Below, one piece after another: positions 8,813-17,568 of a stretch of 45,970 nucleotides of DNA. The position numbers were made by a program, and so were the translations under genes. The stretch's first letter is position 1. Each line of letters opens with the position of its first letter. The stretch is from the IMG/VR virus record IMGVR_UViG_3300010885_027340, positions 1 to 45,970 of that record. One strand, given 5' to 3'. Under the pieces are notes generated by a model. It ran no database searches. It was not told where the DNA came from and saw only the letters and a program-made list of their open reading frames with translations. This DNA is from a virus.

Positions 8813-10367
8813 AACTTTTACTCCAAGCTACGCCATTCCATTTATACTGAGTTCCAGTATAGATATTTGTCAAATAAATCAACTGATCAGTATATTCTTG
8901 CGCACTGAAAACTACTACCCACTTTGATCCACTCCACTCTATAACATCATTAGCTTCAGCAATAAAATCACTGCTGTCAGCATTTTTCCAAGCATCGGGC
9001 CCGTCTTCATTCATATATAATTCATAACTAATTTCTGACTCGGCAGGCGCCGCAACGTCAAGAGTAATGTGATAATCCCCAGTGTCAATGTTGTCAGGGA
9101 TCCTCACACTGCCTGATCCTACTTCTACTCCGTTTACAAAAATTTTGTGATCGTTTACTTTACGATGTAGTATGTTAGTATTAATTCGTTGAACTGAATT
9201 TTCTGCAATAAAAGTATCTCGAATTCCGCCACCGATGTCTTCAAGTATTAGATATCGTGTACCTTCTACTACATTACTTGGTCGAGTTCGTTGCGGATCA
9301 ATGATAGCATCAAACGTTCCAATACTTGTTCTATGAATAGACGCTAACGTGCTATTACCAGGATATGTGTCACTGTCCCAATTAACAACCAGCATAGTAG
9401 CATCTGTTGCATTGATACTGATGTAACCTACTACATAACTACTGTCAGGTTGTCTTAAATAGATTCTGCTTAATCCTGCTTGATAAATGTTAGGATTTTG
9501 ATTAATTAACATGGTCCATGCTAAATCTTCCCCGGGCGTGCCTTCGTTGCTTCTGAGTCTAATTTGACTACCCACTACTTCAATATCAAAATTTCCTATA
9601 GTAGCTGCTTGGCTAAACACTGGATTAGATGGGGCAGCACTGTAATCAGAAATGTTATTATCTGATGCAAGACCGTCAACATAAGTCTCAGGGCCGTTAA
9701 TAGATCCAAGGATATTAGAAATAATACTGGTAGTAATTCCTAATCGTTTTATCTTTGCTGGAGGACTAATCCATACTGGTGTTTGCAATGTTAATGTTGC
9801 AATGTCAATATCAGTAGCAGTTCCGGTTGGAATTGATCTTGAACTAAATGTAACCCCTGTTAAATCTACTACACTTAAACTGGTCCAATCAACATAGTTG
9901 TCTGTAGTCTGTATTTCAAGACTTGGATTAAACAACATTAAAATCTGTTCTAAAATTTGTAACTTTTGATCAGTACTTGAAGACCAAATGTCAGCTTTCA
10001 ACGTTAGTTTATACGGAGTTGGCATTAATCTTTCAACTGTATAATTGTCACCCTGTGTACTGATATATTCACCAGTAGACGAGTCAACCGCACGTTCTCT
10101 AACGTTGATTTTTCCAACATAGGTAGCATCACCAAGACGAGAAGTATCCAATTCTAACTCAGTAATATACACAGCAATTCGCGGAGCACCTAATGTTGTG
10201 TTCTCACTATTTTGTTTTATAATATGAGCCGCTTGTCTATCAGCATCTCCATACATTACTGGGACACGTACAAGACTACCGTCTCCATACTTAACAACAA
10301 AGTTGCTTAATAGTCTAATAACTTGTAACAGATATCGACGTATTTGACCATCATAAAAATGTTGCAT
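8769..10367 (-). CDS. 15: Tail sheath stabiliser and completion protein, gp15-like
   Basis: 532 aa. The first ~190 residues follow T4 gp15: 'HFYDGQIRRYLLQVIRLLSNFVVKYG...RVPVMYG' corresponds to the gp15 start 'YFYNSSFRRYATLMGDLFSNIQIKR...RVPITYA', and 'PTPYKLTLKADIWSSSTDQKLQILEQIL.LFNP' to its 'SPIKMIYELSIFTRYEDDMFQIVEQILPYFQP'. T4 gp15 (272 aa) forms the hexamer that caps the tail and joins it to the neck. Here a ~300-residue C-terminal extension follows, ending in 'TGTQYKWNGVAWSKS', a small beta module also seen in gp14 and gp18. It overlaps the stop of gp14 by one base (TAATG), so the two are probably co-transcribed and coupled. Confidence 0.85.
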   Translation of the reverse strand: MQHFYDGQIRRYLLQVIRLLSNFVVKYGDGSLVRVPVMYGDADRQAAHIIKQNSENTTLGAPRIAVYITELELDTSRLGDATYVGKINVRERAVDSSTGEYISTQGDNYTVERLMPTPYKLTLKADIWSSSTDQKLQILEQILMLFNPSLEIQTTDNYVDWTSLSVVDLTGVTFSSRSIPTGTATDIDIATLTLQTPVWISPPAKIKRLGITTSIISNILGSINGPETYVDGLASDNNISDYSAAPSNPVFSQAATIGNFDIEVVGSQIRLRSNEGTPGEDLAWTMLINQNPNIYQAGLSRIYLRQPDSSYVVGYISINATDATMLVVNWDSDTYPGNSTLASIHRTSIGTFDAIIDPQRTRPSNVVEGTRYLILEDIGGGIRDTFIAENSVQRINTNILHRKVNDHKIFVNGVEVGSGSVRIPDNIDTGDYHITLDVAAPAESEISYELYMNEDGPDAWKNADSSDFIAEANDVIEWSGSKWVVVFSAQEYTDQLIYLTNIYTGTQYKWNGVAWSKSFEGGYKKGSWKIEL

Positions 10368-11749
10368 TATAAATCAGCCTTAGGTTTTAATGTTTTACTT
10401 AATGCTCGGCGTTCTTCAGTAGAACCTTGATACAATTTCCATTCAACTTGTTTACCGGCAGGAGCAGTTTCACTAAAAGTCAACAATGCTTTTCCTCCAG
10501 CACCTGCTGTGACAGTCACAGTTGGAAACTGTGACGAACCAATTATTGCGGTAGCATACATACCTGCCGCAAATGTTTCATTAGTAAGATATGTTGTAAT
10601 GTTAGAAGTTGGAGTTACAAAGTCAGTTGTAATTAAATTAACACCAGTTTTATTACTGTTGTTAATGAACCCGCCTTTTAATGTATTTCGAGTATCAGTG
10701 TTAGTTAATGTAGTACGCACGTTATCTTCAAACTTAATCCAGCGTACACCATCAAATCTAAATAACCTATTTGGTAAAAAGTCTGTACGTAGGAAGTAAT
10801 CACCGTCGATTGGTGCATTAGGGAATGTAATACCGTGACCAAAATCTACACCGTTAGGAGCAATACCATCGCCAACCAGATAACCAGTATAACCATTACG
10901 CTTAGGACGCTGTGCAATTCTACTTGCATCAAGACCCATTGAACTTGCATCAGGGGGTGACACACTATCATCTACTGTTTGTATAGCAGCTCGGCCGTTT
11001 TCGTCTAATGCCAAAGTATAAAAGTGTTGCGTTTCATATCCACTCTTAGGAGCATCGGCTTCTGCTTGTGCAATTAGTGCATCGTTGATAGCTAACTCTT
11101 TACTGTGTGTACTCAATATATCTCGTAAGGTATTATTAGTTTCTTCACCAGTTACAGGATCAACAATCTTTTGATCAAATATTTCCTTGTACTGCTGACT
11201 ATCCACAATTTTTGTAAGTTTTAATCTATACAAATGTGGATACCAGGTTGGACTAAATCCCTCTGCGGCACGGCCCACATCTGAAATAACAAAGTATCGA
11301 GGTAAACTAACGTCAAAATCATTTAACGCAAATTCATCTTTTAAATGCGGAACTTCAATAACATCACCGCTTAATGGTTTACGACCAACGGTCTTAATGA
11401 AATCATTAATATGCACAGTCATGTACAATGTGTCATTGTCTATAAACAAGCCAAATTGACTTAAATTAAAATCGAGATCTTGAACATTATAAACTCCTCG
11501 CAGTCTATAAATGCTGGAGTCATATTTTCGATCACGATTTTCAAGAAATAACAAATCTTGTATGTTTGTTTCTTTTAGCGAATCGTAATGTGGTTGATCG
11601 GCAGTGGCATTAGCTTGATCAGTGTTAGCGCCAAGGTATTTGTGCAGGTACAGATCTGTACCACCAACGGTGAACATTTCGCTGGCTTGGCGATCGATAA
11701 ACTTGTAATCGTTGCCCTTTTCAGGACGGTAGAGTGATAAACGTGGCAT
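10367..11749 (-). CDS. 14: Neck protein, gp14-like
   Basis: 460 aa from the ATG at 11749 ('MPRLSLYRPEKGNDYKF'). An in-frame upstream start at 11806 would overlap gp13 and the promoter, so it was rejected. 'SQFGLFIDNDTLYMTVHINDFIKTVGRKPLSGDVIEVPHL' followed by 'YFVISDVGRAAEGFSPTWYPHLYRLKLTKI' parallels T4 gp14 ('GMQVQDEVTLSINPGLF...[28 protein letters not shown]'). gp14 with gp13 forms the head-tail neck. The protein is much longer than T4 gp14 (~256 aa). The extra part carries 'GDYFLRTDFLPNRLFRFDGVRWIKF', a GDYF...DG.RW beta module. The start lies 8 nt past a TAAATA box, giving an almost leaderless transcript. Confidence 0.82.
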   Translation of the reverse strand: MPRLSLYRPEKGNDYKFIDRQASEMFTVGGTDLYLHKYLGANTDQANATADQPHYDSLKETNIQDLLFLENRDRKYDSSIYRLRGVYNVQDLDFNLSQFGLFIDNDTLYMTVHINDFIKTVGRKPLSGDVIEVPHLKDEFALNDFDVSLPRYFVISDVGRAAEGFSPTWYPHLYRLKLTKIVDSQQYKEIFDQKIVDPVTGEETNNTLRDILSTHSKELAINDALIAQAEADAPKSGYETQHFYTLALDENGRAAIQTVDDSVSPPDASSMGLDASRIAQRPKRNGYTGYLVGDGIAPNGVDFGHGITFPNAPIDGDYFLRTDFLPNRLFRFDGVRWIKFEDNVRTTLTNTDTRNTLKGGFINNSNKTGVNLITTDFVTPTSNITTYLTNETFAAGMYATAIIGSSQFPTVTVTAGAGGKALLTFSETAPAGKQVEWKLYQGSTEERRALSKTLKPKADL

Positions 11750-11756
11750 AGTACAA

Positions 11757-11772
11757 TATTTATCGATAAATA
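11757..11772. promoter_or_regulatory. Palindromic back-to-back late promoter between gp14 and gp13
   Basis: TATTTATCGATAAATA is a perfect 16-bp palindrome carrying one TAAATA box on each strand. The minus box serves gp14 (predicted start ~11751, two bases before its ATG). The plus box serves gp13 (predicted start ~11778, a 10-nt leader beginning with GGAGA). Confidence 0.65.
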
Positions 11773-11787
11773 TAATGGGAGATACAA

Positions 11788-12552
11788 ATGTCAGAAATAA
11801 ATCCACAAGCTGAAAGACAAAAAGTATATGATTATGTACGTACTATGCTGGCCGACGGCATGATTGATGTTGAACTGGATCCTATACATTATGAAACTGC
11901 TTTAGAAAAAACTATTAATAGATTTAGACAACGTAGTAGTCATGCAGTAGAAGAAAGTTACATGTTTCTTGAGCTTGAAAAAGATAAAAATGACTACAGA
12001 TTACCCGATGAAATTATTGCTGTGCAAAGTGTGTTTAGACGCACGTTAGGTAGTCGAACTGGCGGCGGCAGTGGTACCAATTTTGAACCATTTAACCTTG
12101 CTTATACCAACACATATTTGTTAAACAGTACCATGCTGGGCGGCATAGCTACCTACGATATGTTTGCCCAATACCAAGAAATGATAGGCCGTATGTTTGG
12201 TAGTTATATTGAATTTCAGTGGATTCAACAAAGCCATGTATTACGCATTTTACAAAGACCTTTTACAGAAGGCGAAACTATCATGCTACGCTGCCATAAT
12301 TTTCGTCCAGACTATAATCTAATTGACGATCTATATGCCAAGCAATGGATACGAGATTACACTCTTGCAATATGTAAAGGCATCCTTGGAGAAGCCAGAG
12401 GCAAATTTGCACAAATTGCTGGCCCAGGTGGCGGCACTCAGCTCAATGGTGCAGATTTAAAAAGCGCCAGCAAAGAAGAAATCGCAGCATTAGATAAAGA
12501 ATTAGAAACATTAGTGTCCGGTGGAACACCAATGACATTTGTTATTGGATAA
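11788..12552 (+). CDS. 13: Neck protein, gp13-like
   Basis: 254 aa. 'VYDYVRTMLADGMIDVELDPIHYETALEKTINRFRQRS' and 'EIIAVQSVFRR...FEPFNLAYTN' followed by 'FAQYQEMIGRMFGSYIEFQW' are the conserved N-terminal and middle blocks of gp13 in T4-like phages. 'YAKQWIRDYTLAICKGILGEARGKFAQIAGPGGGTQLNGADL' is the typical C-terminal block of the cyanophage form. The protein joins the filled head to the tail through gp14. GGGAGA precedes the ATG. It is divergent from gp14, its structural partner, and controlled from the same palindrome, which would give matched expression. Confidence 0.88.
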   Translation: MSEINPQAERQKVYDYVRTMLADGMIDVELDPIHYETALEKTINRFRQRSSHAVEESYMFLELEKDKNDYRLPDEIIAVQSVFRRTLGSRTGGGSGTNFEPFNLAYTNTYLLNSTMLGGIATYDMFAQYQEMIGRMFGSYIEFQWIQQSHVLRILQRPFTEGETIMLRCHNFRPDYNLIDDLYAKQWIRDYTLAICKGILGEARGKFAQIAGPGGGTQLNGADLKSASKEEIAALDKELETLVSGGTPMTFVIG

Positions 12553-12554
12553 TT

Positions 12555-13082
12555 ATGAAAGTACATGAAATACTAACAGAAGGTGTGGCAGGACCAAAAA
12601 AATGCTGGCCAGGACACAGAAAAACTGGCACTCAACCTGGTACTGGTAAAAATGCCGGCAAACGTGTAAACGATTGTGAAAAGATTAAAGAAGATGCAGA
12701 TCAATTGTTTGACGCTATTGAAGAAATGGTAGAAGCATGGGCAGAAGCACATGGCGTTGATGCAGAAACTATATGGGAAGATTTTGAATCAGTAGATGAT
12801 CATGAACTGTTGGACGAATCTGCGGCATGGAAACGTTCAGCTGGCAAGAGTAAAAAAGGCGGCCTTAATGCCAAGGGTGTTGCCAGCTACCGAAGAGAAA
12901 ATCCAGGAAGCAAACTACAAATGGCAGTGACCACTAAACCCAGTAAACTAAAGCCTGGATCAAAAGCAGCTAAACGTCGAAAGAGTTTCTGTGCAAGAAT
13001 GGGTGGTAACAAAGGCCCTATGAAGAAGCCCAACGGTGAGCCAACTCGCAAAGCACTGGCATTACGTAAATGGAACTGCTAA
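12555..13082 (+). CDS. DUF6321-like Lys/Arg-rich protein with capsid-targeting-like N-terminus
   Basis: 175 aa, very basic C-terminal half. The C-terminal block 'AWKRSAGKSKKGGLNAKGVASYRRENPGSKL...SKLKPGSKAAKRRKSFCARMGGNKGPM...PTRKALALRKWNC' is a conserved phage domain I associate with DUF6321; its function is not established. An acidic helix ('LFDAIEEMVEAWAEAHGVDAETIWEDFES') lies in the middle. The N-terminus 'MKVHEILTEG' resembles the 10-20-residue capsid-targeting peptides of T4 internal proteins, which are cut after LxE/IxE by the gp21 protease; here 'LTE' would be the site. It begins 2 nt after gp13. It may be a DNA-binding internal head protein; that is inference. Confidence 0.75.
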   Translation: MKVHEILTEGVAGPKKCWPGHRKTGTQPGTGKNAGKRVNDCEKIKEDADQLFDAIEEMVEAWAEAHGVDAETIWEDFESVDDHELLDESAAWKRSAGKSKKGGLNAKGVASYRRENPGSKLQMAVTTKPSKLKPGSKAAKRRKSFCARMGGNKGPMKKPNGEPTRKALALRKWNC

Positions 13083-13116
13083 ACGTAAATTGAACAGATA
13101 CGGGGTATAATCACTC

Positions 13117-13145
13117 TTGACAACATTGTAAAAATCCTGTAATAT
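13117..13145 (+). promoter_or_regulatory. Sigma70-type promoter for the dNMP kinase gene
   Basis: TTGACA (13117-13122) and TAATAT (13140-13145) with a 17-nt spacer. The predicted start is near 13152, giving a 14-nt leader that contains GGAG before the ATG at 13166. Confidence 0.65.
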
Positions 13146-13165
13146 ATATTATCACTGGAGATAAT

Positions 13166-13810
13166 ATGATCATAGGCTTCGTTGGATTTATTGGCAGCGG
13201 CAAAGACACTGCCGCAGACTATTTGGTTAACTTTCACGGATTTCGCCGTGACTCATTTGCAAACACATTAAAAGACGCGGTTGCCGCTGTATTTGGCTGG
13301 GACCGCGTTCTGTTGGAAGGACGTACAAAAGAAGCTCGCGAATGGCGTGAGCAACGTGACGAGTGGTGGAGTACACGACTGGGTAAAGACATTACACCAC
13401 GTCATATTCTACAATACTGGGGTACAGAAGTTTGTCGTCAGGGCTTTCATGACGACATCTGGATTGCCAGTCTTGAAAACAAAATGCGTAAAACAGGCGA
13501 TAACATTGTTATCAGCGATGTACGTTTTCCTAACGAGATCAAAGCTATTCACAATGCAGGCGGCAAAGTAGTACGAGTTATTCGAGGCGACGATCCCGAA
13601 TGGTATCAAGATGCGTGGACTGTTAATCAAGGCCCTACAAACATGAGTTGGTCTATTAGTAAACTACGAATGGAACAGCGTGGTATTCATGCCAGCGAAA
13701 CTGCATGGATAGGCAAAGATATCGATGTTGAAATTGATAATAACAGTACTATTGACCAACTGTTCGATCAAATTAAAAATCTGGTTGAAGACCAGCTTGT
13801 TGCCATTTAA
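13166..13810 (+). CDS. 1: Deoxynucleoside monophosphate kinase, gp1-like
   Basis: 214 aa. The P-loop 'GFIGSGKDT' at residues 7-15 starts a P-loop kinase fold. 'FANTLKDAVAAVFGW' and 'GRTKEAREWREQRDEWWSTRLGKDITPRHILQYWGTEVCR' are typical of T4 gene 1 kinase and its cyanophage relatives, and 'IVISDVRFPNEIKAI' completes the family pattern. It phosphorylates dNMPs to dNDPs for phage DNA synthesis in the cytoplasm. It has its own sigma70-type promoter, consistent with early expression amid late genes. Its 3' end overlaps the converging HNH-like gene by 38 nt. Confidence 0.92.
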   Translation: MIIGFVGFIGSGKDTAADYLVNFHGFRRDSFANTLKDAVAAVFGWDRVLLEGRTKEAREWREQRDEWWSTRLGKDITPRHILQYWGTEVCRQGFHDDIWIASLENKMRKTGDNIVISDVRFPNEIKAIHNAGGKVVRVIRGDDPEWYQDAWTVNQGPTNMSWSISKLRMEQRGIHASETAWIGKDIDVEIDNNSTIDQLFDQIKNLVEDQLVAI

Positions 13811-14111
13811 TATTGTCCTTAACAAGTATGCGCTGACAATTAGCGCATACTGTTTTTAAATTAGTAGCTCTGGAATTATTTAAATTTCCATCAACATGGA
13901 ATACATTAAATTGTTCCTTGTATTTGCTTTTGAAGTTACATCTATCACAGACTAACTTCATGCGATAACCGTCCTGATACCATTTAGGTATTCCAGTACC
14001 AATGCCGCCTGCAAGACACACTTCACACTTACGTCTGTAATAAGTTTTTCCGTTCTTCTTATAGTTAATGGCCGCTGGCCTATACCCGCAAATACATAAA
14101 GGTCTGCTCAT
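13773..14111 (-). CDS. HNH-endonuclease-like zinc protein
   Basis: 112 aa. Zinc-binding pairs are visible: 'CICG', 'CEVC', 'CDRC' and 'CANC'. Around residues 68-95, 'FNVFHVDGNLNNSRATNLKTVCANCQ' matches the HNH pattern (H.DGN..NN...NL..VC..C), except that the last position, usually His, is Gln. Such short genes in T4-like phages are often free-standing homing-type endonucleases, but some are inactive or regulatory. The start lies exactly 6 nt after a minus-strand TAAATA box and no ribosome-binding site is present. The 3' end runs 38 nt into the dNMP kinase gene, as if inserted there. Confidence 0.75.
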   Translation of the reverse strand: MSRPLCICGYRPAAINYKKNGKTYYRRKCEVCLAGGIGTGIPKWYQDGYRMKLVCDRCNFKSKYKEQFNVFHVDGNLNNSRATNLKTVCANCQRILVKDNIKWQQAGLQPDF

Positions 14112-14116
14112 AACGG

Positions 14117-14122
14117 TATTTA
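14117..14122 (-). promoter_or_regulatory. Late-type promoter, leaderless geometry
   Basis: Minus-strand GCATAAATACCGTTATG: TAAATA ends 6 nt before the A of the ATG at 14111. With T4 spacing (box at -13 to -6) transcription would start on the start codon. Confidence 0.6.
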
Positions 14123-14128
14123 TGCGTA

Positions 14129-14150
14129 CCTTTTCAACCCCTTTTCAACC
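14129..14150. repeat. Tandem 11-bp direct repeat CCTTTTCAACC
   Basis: Two perfect head-to-tail copies (14129-14139 and 14140-14150) in the 110-nt divergent region between the HNH-like gene and gp18. It could bind a regulator or mark a past insertion; there is no further evidence. Confidence 0.7.
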
Positions 14151-14168
14151 GGTTATAAGCGACCCATT

Positions 14169-14198
14169 TTGATAAAATACGCTAAATAATATTATAAT
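14169..14198 (+). promoter_or_regulatory. Composite sigma70/late promoter for gp18
   Basis: TTGATA (14169-14174) and TATAAT (14193-14198) with an 18-nt spacer form a sigma70-type promoter. A late box TAAATA (14183-14188) lies within the spacer. AGGAGA follows before the ATG at 14222, so this transcript has a leader of normal length. Confidence 0.6.
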
Positions 14199-14221
14199 GA
14201 AAACCCATAGGAGAAGCTAAT

Positions 14222-17200
14222 ATGGCATTAAGTTCACCAGGCGTAGAAGTCAAAGTAATTGACGAATCGTTTTATACACCAGCAGAACCCGGTACAGTCC
14301 CTTTGATTGTAGTAGCATCTGCGGAAAACAAATCAAATAGCGCAGGAGATGGTACAGCTCCCGGCACATTAAAAGCTAATGCAGGTCAAGTATACTTATT
14401 GACAAGCCAAAAGGATCTTGGAGATACCTTCGGCGACCCAGTATTTAAAACTGACGCAAACAACAACCCTATTCATGCTGGCGAACAGAACGAATATGGT
14501 TTGCAAACAGCTTATAGTTTGTTAGGCGTTAGTAACCGTGCGTATGTAGTACGTGCAAATCTTGACCTTAACCAGTTAAACGCATCTGTTGACGCCCCAA
14601 GCGCAGAACCAAATAATGGTACTTACTGGCTTGATACAGATAACACCAAGTGGGGTATTTTTGAATGGAATGATGATCCAGCAACAACCACAGGTGGCCA
14701 GACTTTCACTAACAAAATCCCAATGATTATTACAGATGCTACTAAGGTTAATGCGTTAACCGGTGGCCCTGCAAACTCCGTAGGTAAAAATGGTAGCTAT
14801 GCTATTGTTACTACTCGCGATAGCGGCTATGCAGATTCAGAAGTTACTGAACAGCATCCAATGTCACTATGGTACAGAAATAATACTGGAACATGGGTAC
14901 AAGTTGGCTCAACTGCATGGGATGCAAGCTGGGCTGGCACACCGTTACTTGCAATGCAAGCGCACACCAGTGTCCCGCAGTGGAAACATGCAACCTTAGA
15001 TCCTTCAGTGGCTCCTACAGGTAGCGTATGGATTAAGACAACAGAACCTAACTTAGGTGCTCGTTGGAGAGTTAACCGTTACAACAGCACAACGCAAGCA
15101 TTTGAGCAAGTTAGTGCCCCGTTATACAGCGATTCGTTAACTGCTCTTTTTAAATTAGACAAAACTGGTGGCGGTGCAAATCTTGCAGCCGGCACAGTGT
15201 ACGCTAAGTTTGATGTTGCAGAAGATGGCGCAGAAGCAGATTTTGCTTTGTATCGCAGAAAGAGTGCGGCACCGACTACTATTAGATCAACTAAAGTTAC
15301 AGCAAGTACTTTTGCAGGTGATGCCGGCGCACTTACCTTAGTATCAGAGTCGTCTGTTCTTGGTACATCGGTTGCAGCCGCAGCAACCTATTCCGGTGTT
15401 GCAGTAGCAGCAGTTACAGGCAGTGGCATTGGTGCTATTGCAACTGTTACTAAAACAGGCTCAGGACTAACATATACCAGCACTAACACAACAGTTACAA
15501 TCACAACTGGCGGTTCAGGTTACCAATCTGGCAATACACTAAAGATTTTAGGTACTGCTCTTGGTGGAACAACCCCAACTAATGATTTAAGATTTACAGT
15601 AAGCGGCGAAAGCACTACTTATTCGTTTGATATTGCATATAGCGAAGCAGGTTCAACAGCTCCTACTACCGATACAACTATTAGTTTTGCAATTGCTACA
15701 CCGGCAGTAGGCAATGCTGCAACCGTAGCGGCCGCAATCAACACAGCATTACCAACTGGATCCCCAGTTGAAGCCAGTGTTGATACACAAAATAGATTAG
15801 TTATTGACCATGCATTAGGCGGCGAGATCTACTTAACTAATGGAACTAATAATCCATTAAATGACTTAGGTTTCTCTGAGTATGTGCCTACTACTGGTAA
15901 CGGTACAATCAACTTATATGTTGACCCTACAGCAAATCATGACTATGTAGCCAGCTTATGGGAGCCATTAAGTTATGCCGCAGGTGGTAATCCTCCTACA
16001 AGTTTAACAGCAGACGGTACCTTATGGTATAGTTCTGTAATTGATGAAGTAGATATTTTAGCACATGACGGTAGCAACTGGGTTGGCTATTTAAATGCAA
16101 ATCCGTTGACTGATCCAGCTGGTCCGACAGTTGCAGCATCTAAGCCAGAAACACAAAGTGATGGCAGTGCTCTTGAAACTGGCGACCTATGGATTGACAC
16201 CAGCGATGTTGAAAACTTTCCGATCATTTACAAGTATAATAAAGATCTAATGAAATGGTTCCTTGTTGATACAAGTGATCAAAGTACAGAAGACGGCTGC
16301 TTGTTTGCAGATGTTCGTTACAACACCGCAGGTGAAAACAGTGACATGCAAGGCACTATTGAAGAACTGCTTTCAAGCAACTACTTAGATCCAGATGCTC
16401 CAGACTCAGCATTGTATCCAAAAGGTATGTTACTATGGAACTTACGTAGAAGTGGTTTCAATGTAAAGCAGTTTAAACAAAATTATATCGACGTTGATGC
16501 CGACAATACACGCTTCGGCGATGTAAGCATGGCAGATTATTATCCACATCGTTGGGTAACAATCAGCGGAAACCAAGATAATGGTTCAGGTACGTTTGGT
16601 CGTAAGGCACAGCGTAAAGTTGTTGTTCAGGCATTGCAAGCACTTGTTAACGCTAACCAACAAATCCGTGATGAAGAAAGCCGTGTGTTTAACCTAATTG
16701 CTTGCCCAGGGTATCCTGAGCTTGTAGGCGAACTTATCAGCTTAAATTACGACAGAGGCTTAACAGCATTTGTAGTAGCTGATACGCCAGCTCGTTTAAC
16801 AAGCGATGCAACTTCATTGTTAAACTGGGGTACTAACCAACAGCTTGCTCTTGAAGACAATGATCTTGGTCTTGTTTCAAGTGATGAATATATCGGATTC
16901 TTCTATCCATGGGGATTCACAAGCGACAATTTTGGTAACAACGTAGTTGTTCCTCCAAGCCACATGATCTTAAGAACTATTGCTCTAAGCGATCAAGTTA
17001 GCTATCCATGGTTTGCACCAGCAGGTGTACGTCGCGGTGGTATTACTAACGCCACAGCAGTTGGTTATGTAGATGCAGAAGGCGAATTTAACAGTGTTGC
17101 ATTAAACGTTGGTCAACGTGATACGTTAGCCAGTGTAAAAATTAACCCAATTACATTCATTACAGGAACAGGACTTGTTAACTATGGTCAATATACTCGC

Positions 17201-17542
17201 GCAAGAGCTGCAAGTGCATTAGATCGTATTAACGTAGCACGTTTAGTAGTTTACCTACGCAGACAATTAAATGCACTGGCTAAGCCATACATTTTTGAGC
17301 CTAATGATAAGATTACACGTGATCAAATTAAATCGGCAGCTGAGAGTCTAATGCTTGAGTTGGTTGGACAACGTGCGCTCTATGACTATGTTGTAGTATG
17401 CGACGAATCGAATAACACACCAGCAAGAATTGACCGAAATGAATTATACCTGGATATTGCTATTGAACCAGTCAAAGCAGTGGAATTTATCTATATTCCA
17501 TTACGCTTAAAGAACACTGGTGAGATCGCTGCTTTAGGTTAA
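14222..17542 (+). CDS. 18: Tail sheath protein, gp18-like, with large insertion
   Basis: 1106 aa versus 659 in T4. The N-terminal block 'MALSSPGVEVKVIDESFYTPAEPGTVPLIVVAS' and the last ~400 residues ('GTIEELLSSNYLDPDAPDSALYPKGMLLWNLRRSGFNVKQF' onward, ending 'ELYLDIAIEPVKAVEFIYIPLRLKNTGEI') are the sheath core that forms the contractile polymer. Residues ~115-690 hold surface-type insertions: four modules with 'GTYWLDT', 'GSVWIKT', 'GTLWYSS' and 'GDLWIDT' (starting near 133, 267, 599 and 653), each followed by an aromatic strand, and a Thr/Gly-rich Ig-like stretch in between. These would decorate the tail exterior. The gene has a composite promoter and AGGAGA. gp19 follows after 26 nt. Confidence 0.93.
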   Translation: MALSSPGVEVKVIDESFYTPAEPGTVPLIVVASAENKSNSAGDGTAPGTLKANAGQVYLLTSQKDLGDTFGDPVFKTDANNNPIHAGEQNEYGLQTAYSLLGVSNRAYVVRANLDLNQLNASVDAPSAEPNNGTYWLDTDNTKWGIFEWNDDPATTTGGQTFTNKIPMIITDATKVNALTGGPANSVGKNGSYAIVTTRDSGYADSEVTEQHPMSLWYRNNTGTWVQVGSTAWDASWAGTPLLAMQAHTSVPQWKHATLDPSVAPTGSVWIKTTEPNLGARWRVNRYNSTTQAFEQVSAPLYSDSLTALFKLDKTGGGANLAAGTVYAKFDVAEDGAEADFALYRRKSAAPTTIRSTKVTASTFAGDAGALTLVSESSVLGTSVAAAATYSGVAVAAVTGSGIGAIATVTKTGSGLTYTSTNTTVTITTGGSGYQSGNTLKILGTALGGTTPTNDLRFTVSGESTTYSFDIAYSEAGSTAPTTDTTISFAIATPAVGNAATVAAAINTALPTGSPVEASVDTQNRLVIDHALGGEIYLTNGTNNPLNDLGFSEYVPTTGNGTINLYVDPTANHDYVASLWEPLSYAAGGNPPTSLTADGTLWYSSVIDEVDILAHDGSNWVGYLNANPLTDPAGPTVAASKPETQSDGSALETGDLWIDTSDVENFPIIYKYNKDLMKWFLVDTSDQSTEDGCLFADVRYNTAGENSDMQGTIEELLSSNYLDPDAPDSALYPKGMLLWNLRRSGFNVKQFKQNYIDVDADNTRFGDVSMADYYPHRWVTISGNQDNGSGTFGRKAQRKVVVQALQALVNANQQIRDEESRVFNLIACPGYPELVGELISLNYDRGLTAFVVADTPARLTSDATSLLNWGTNQQLALEDNDLGLVSSDEYIGFFYPWGFTSDNFGNNVVVPPSHMILRTIALSDQVSYPWFAPAGVRRGGITNATAVGYVDAEGEFNSVALNVGQRDTLASVKINPITFITGTGLVNYGQYTRARAASALDRINVARLVVYLRRQLNALAKPYIFEPNDKITRDQIKSAAESLMLELVGQRALYDYVVVCDESNNTPARIDRNELYLDIAIEPVKAVEFIYIPLRLKNTGEIAALG

Positions 17543-17568
17543 TCCTATAATATAAAAGGAAAAAGAAC

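Noticed and set aside
13106-13111. TATAAT upstream of the dNMP kinase
   Set aside because: No -35 element at 16-18 nt; the TTGACA-17-TAATAT pair just downstream explains the region better.
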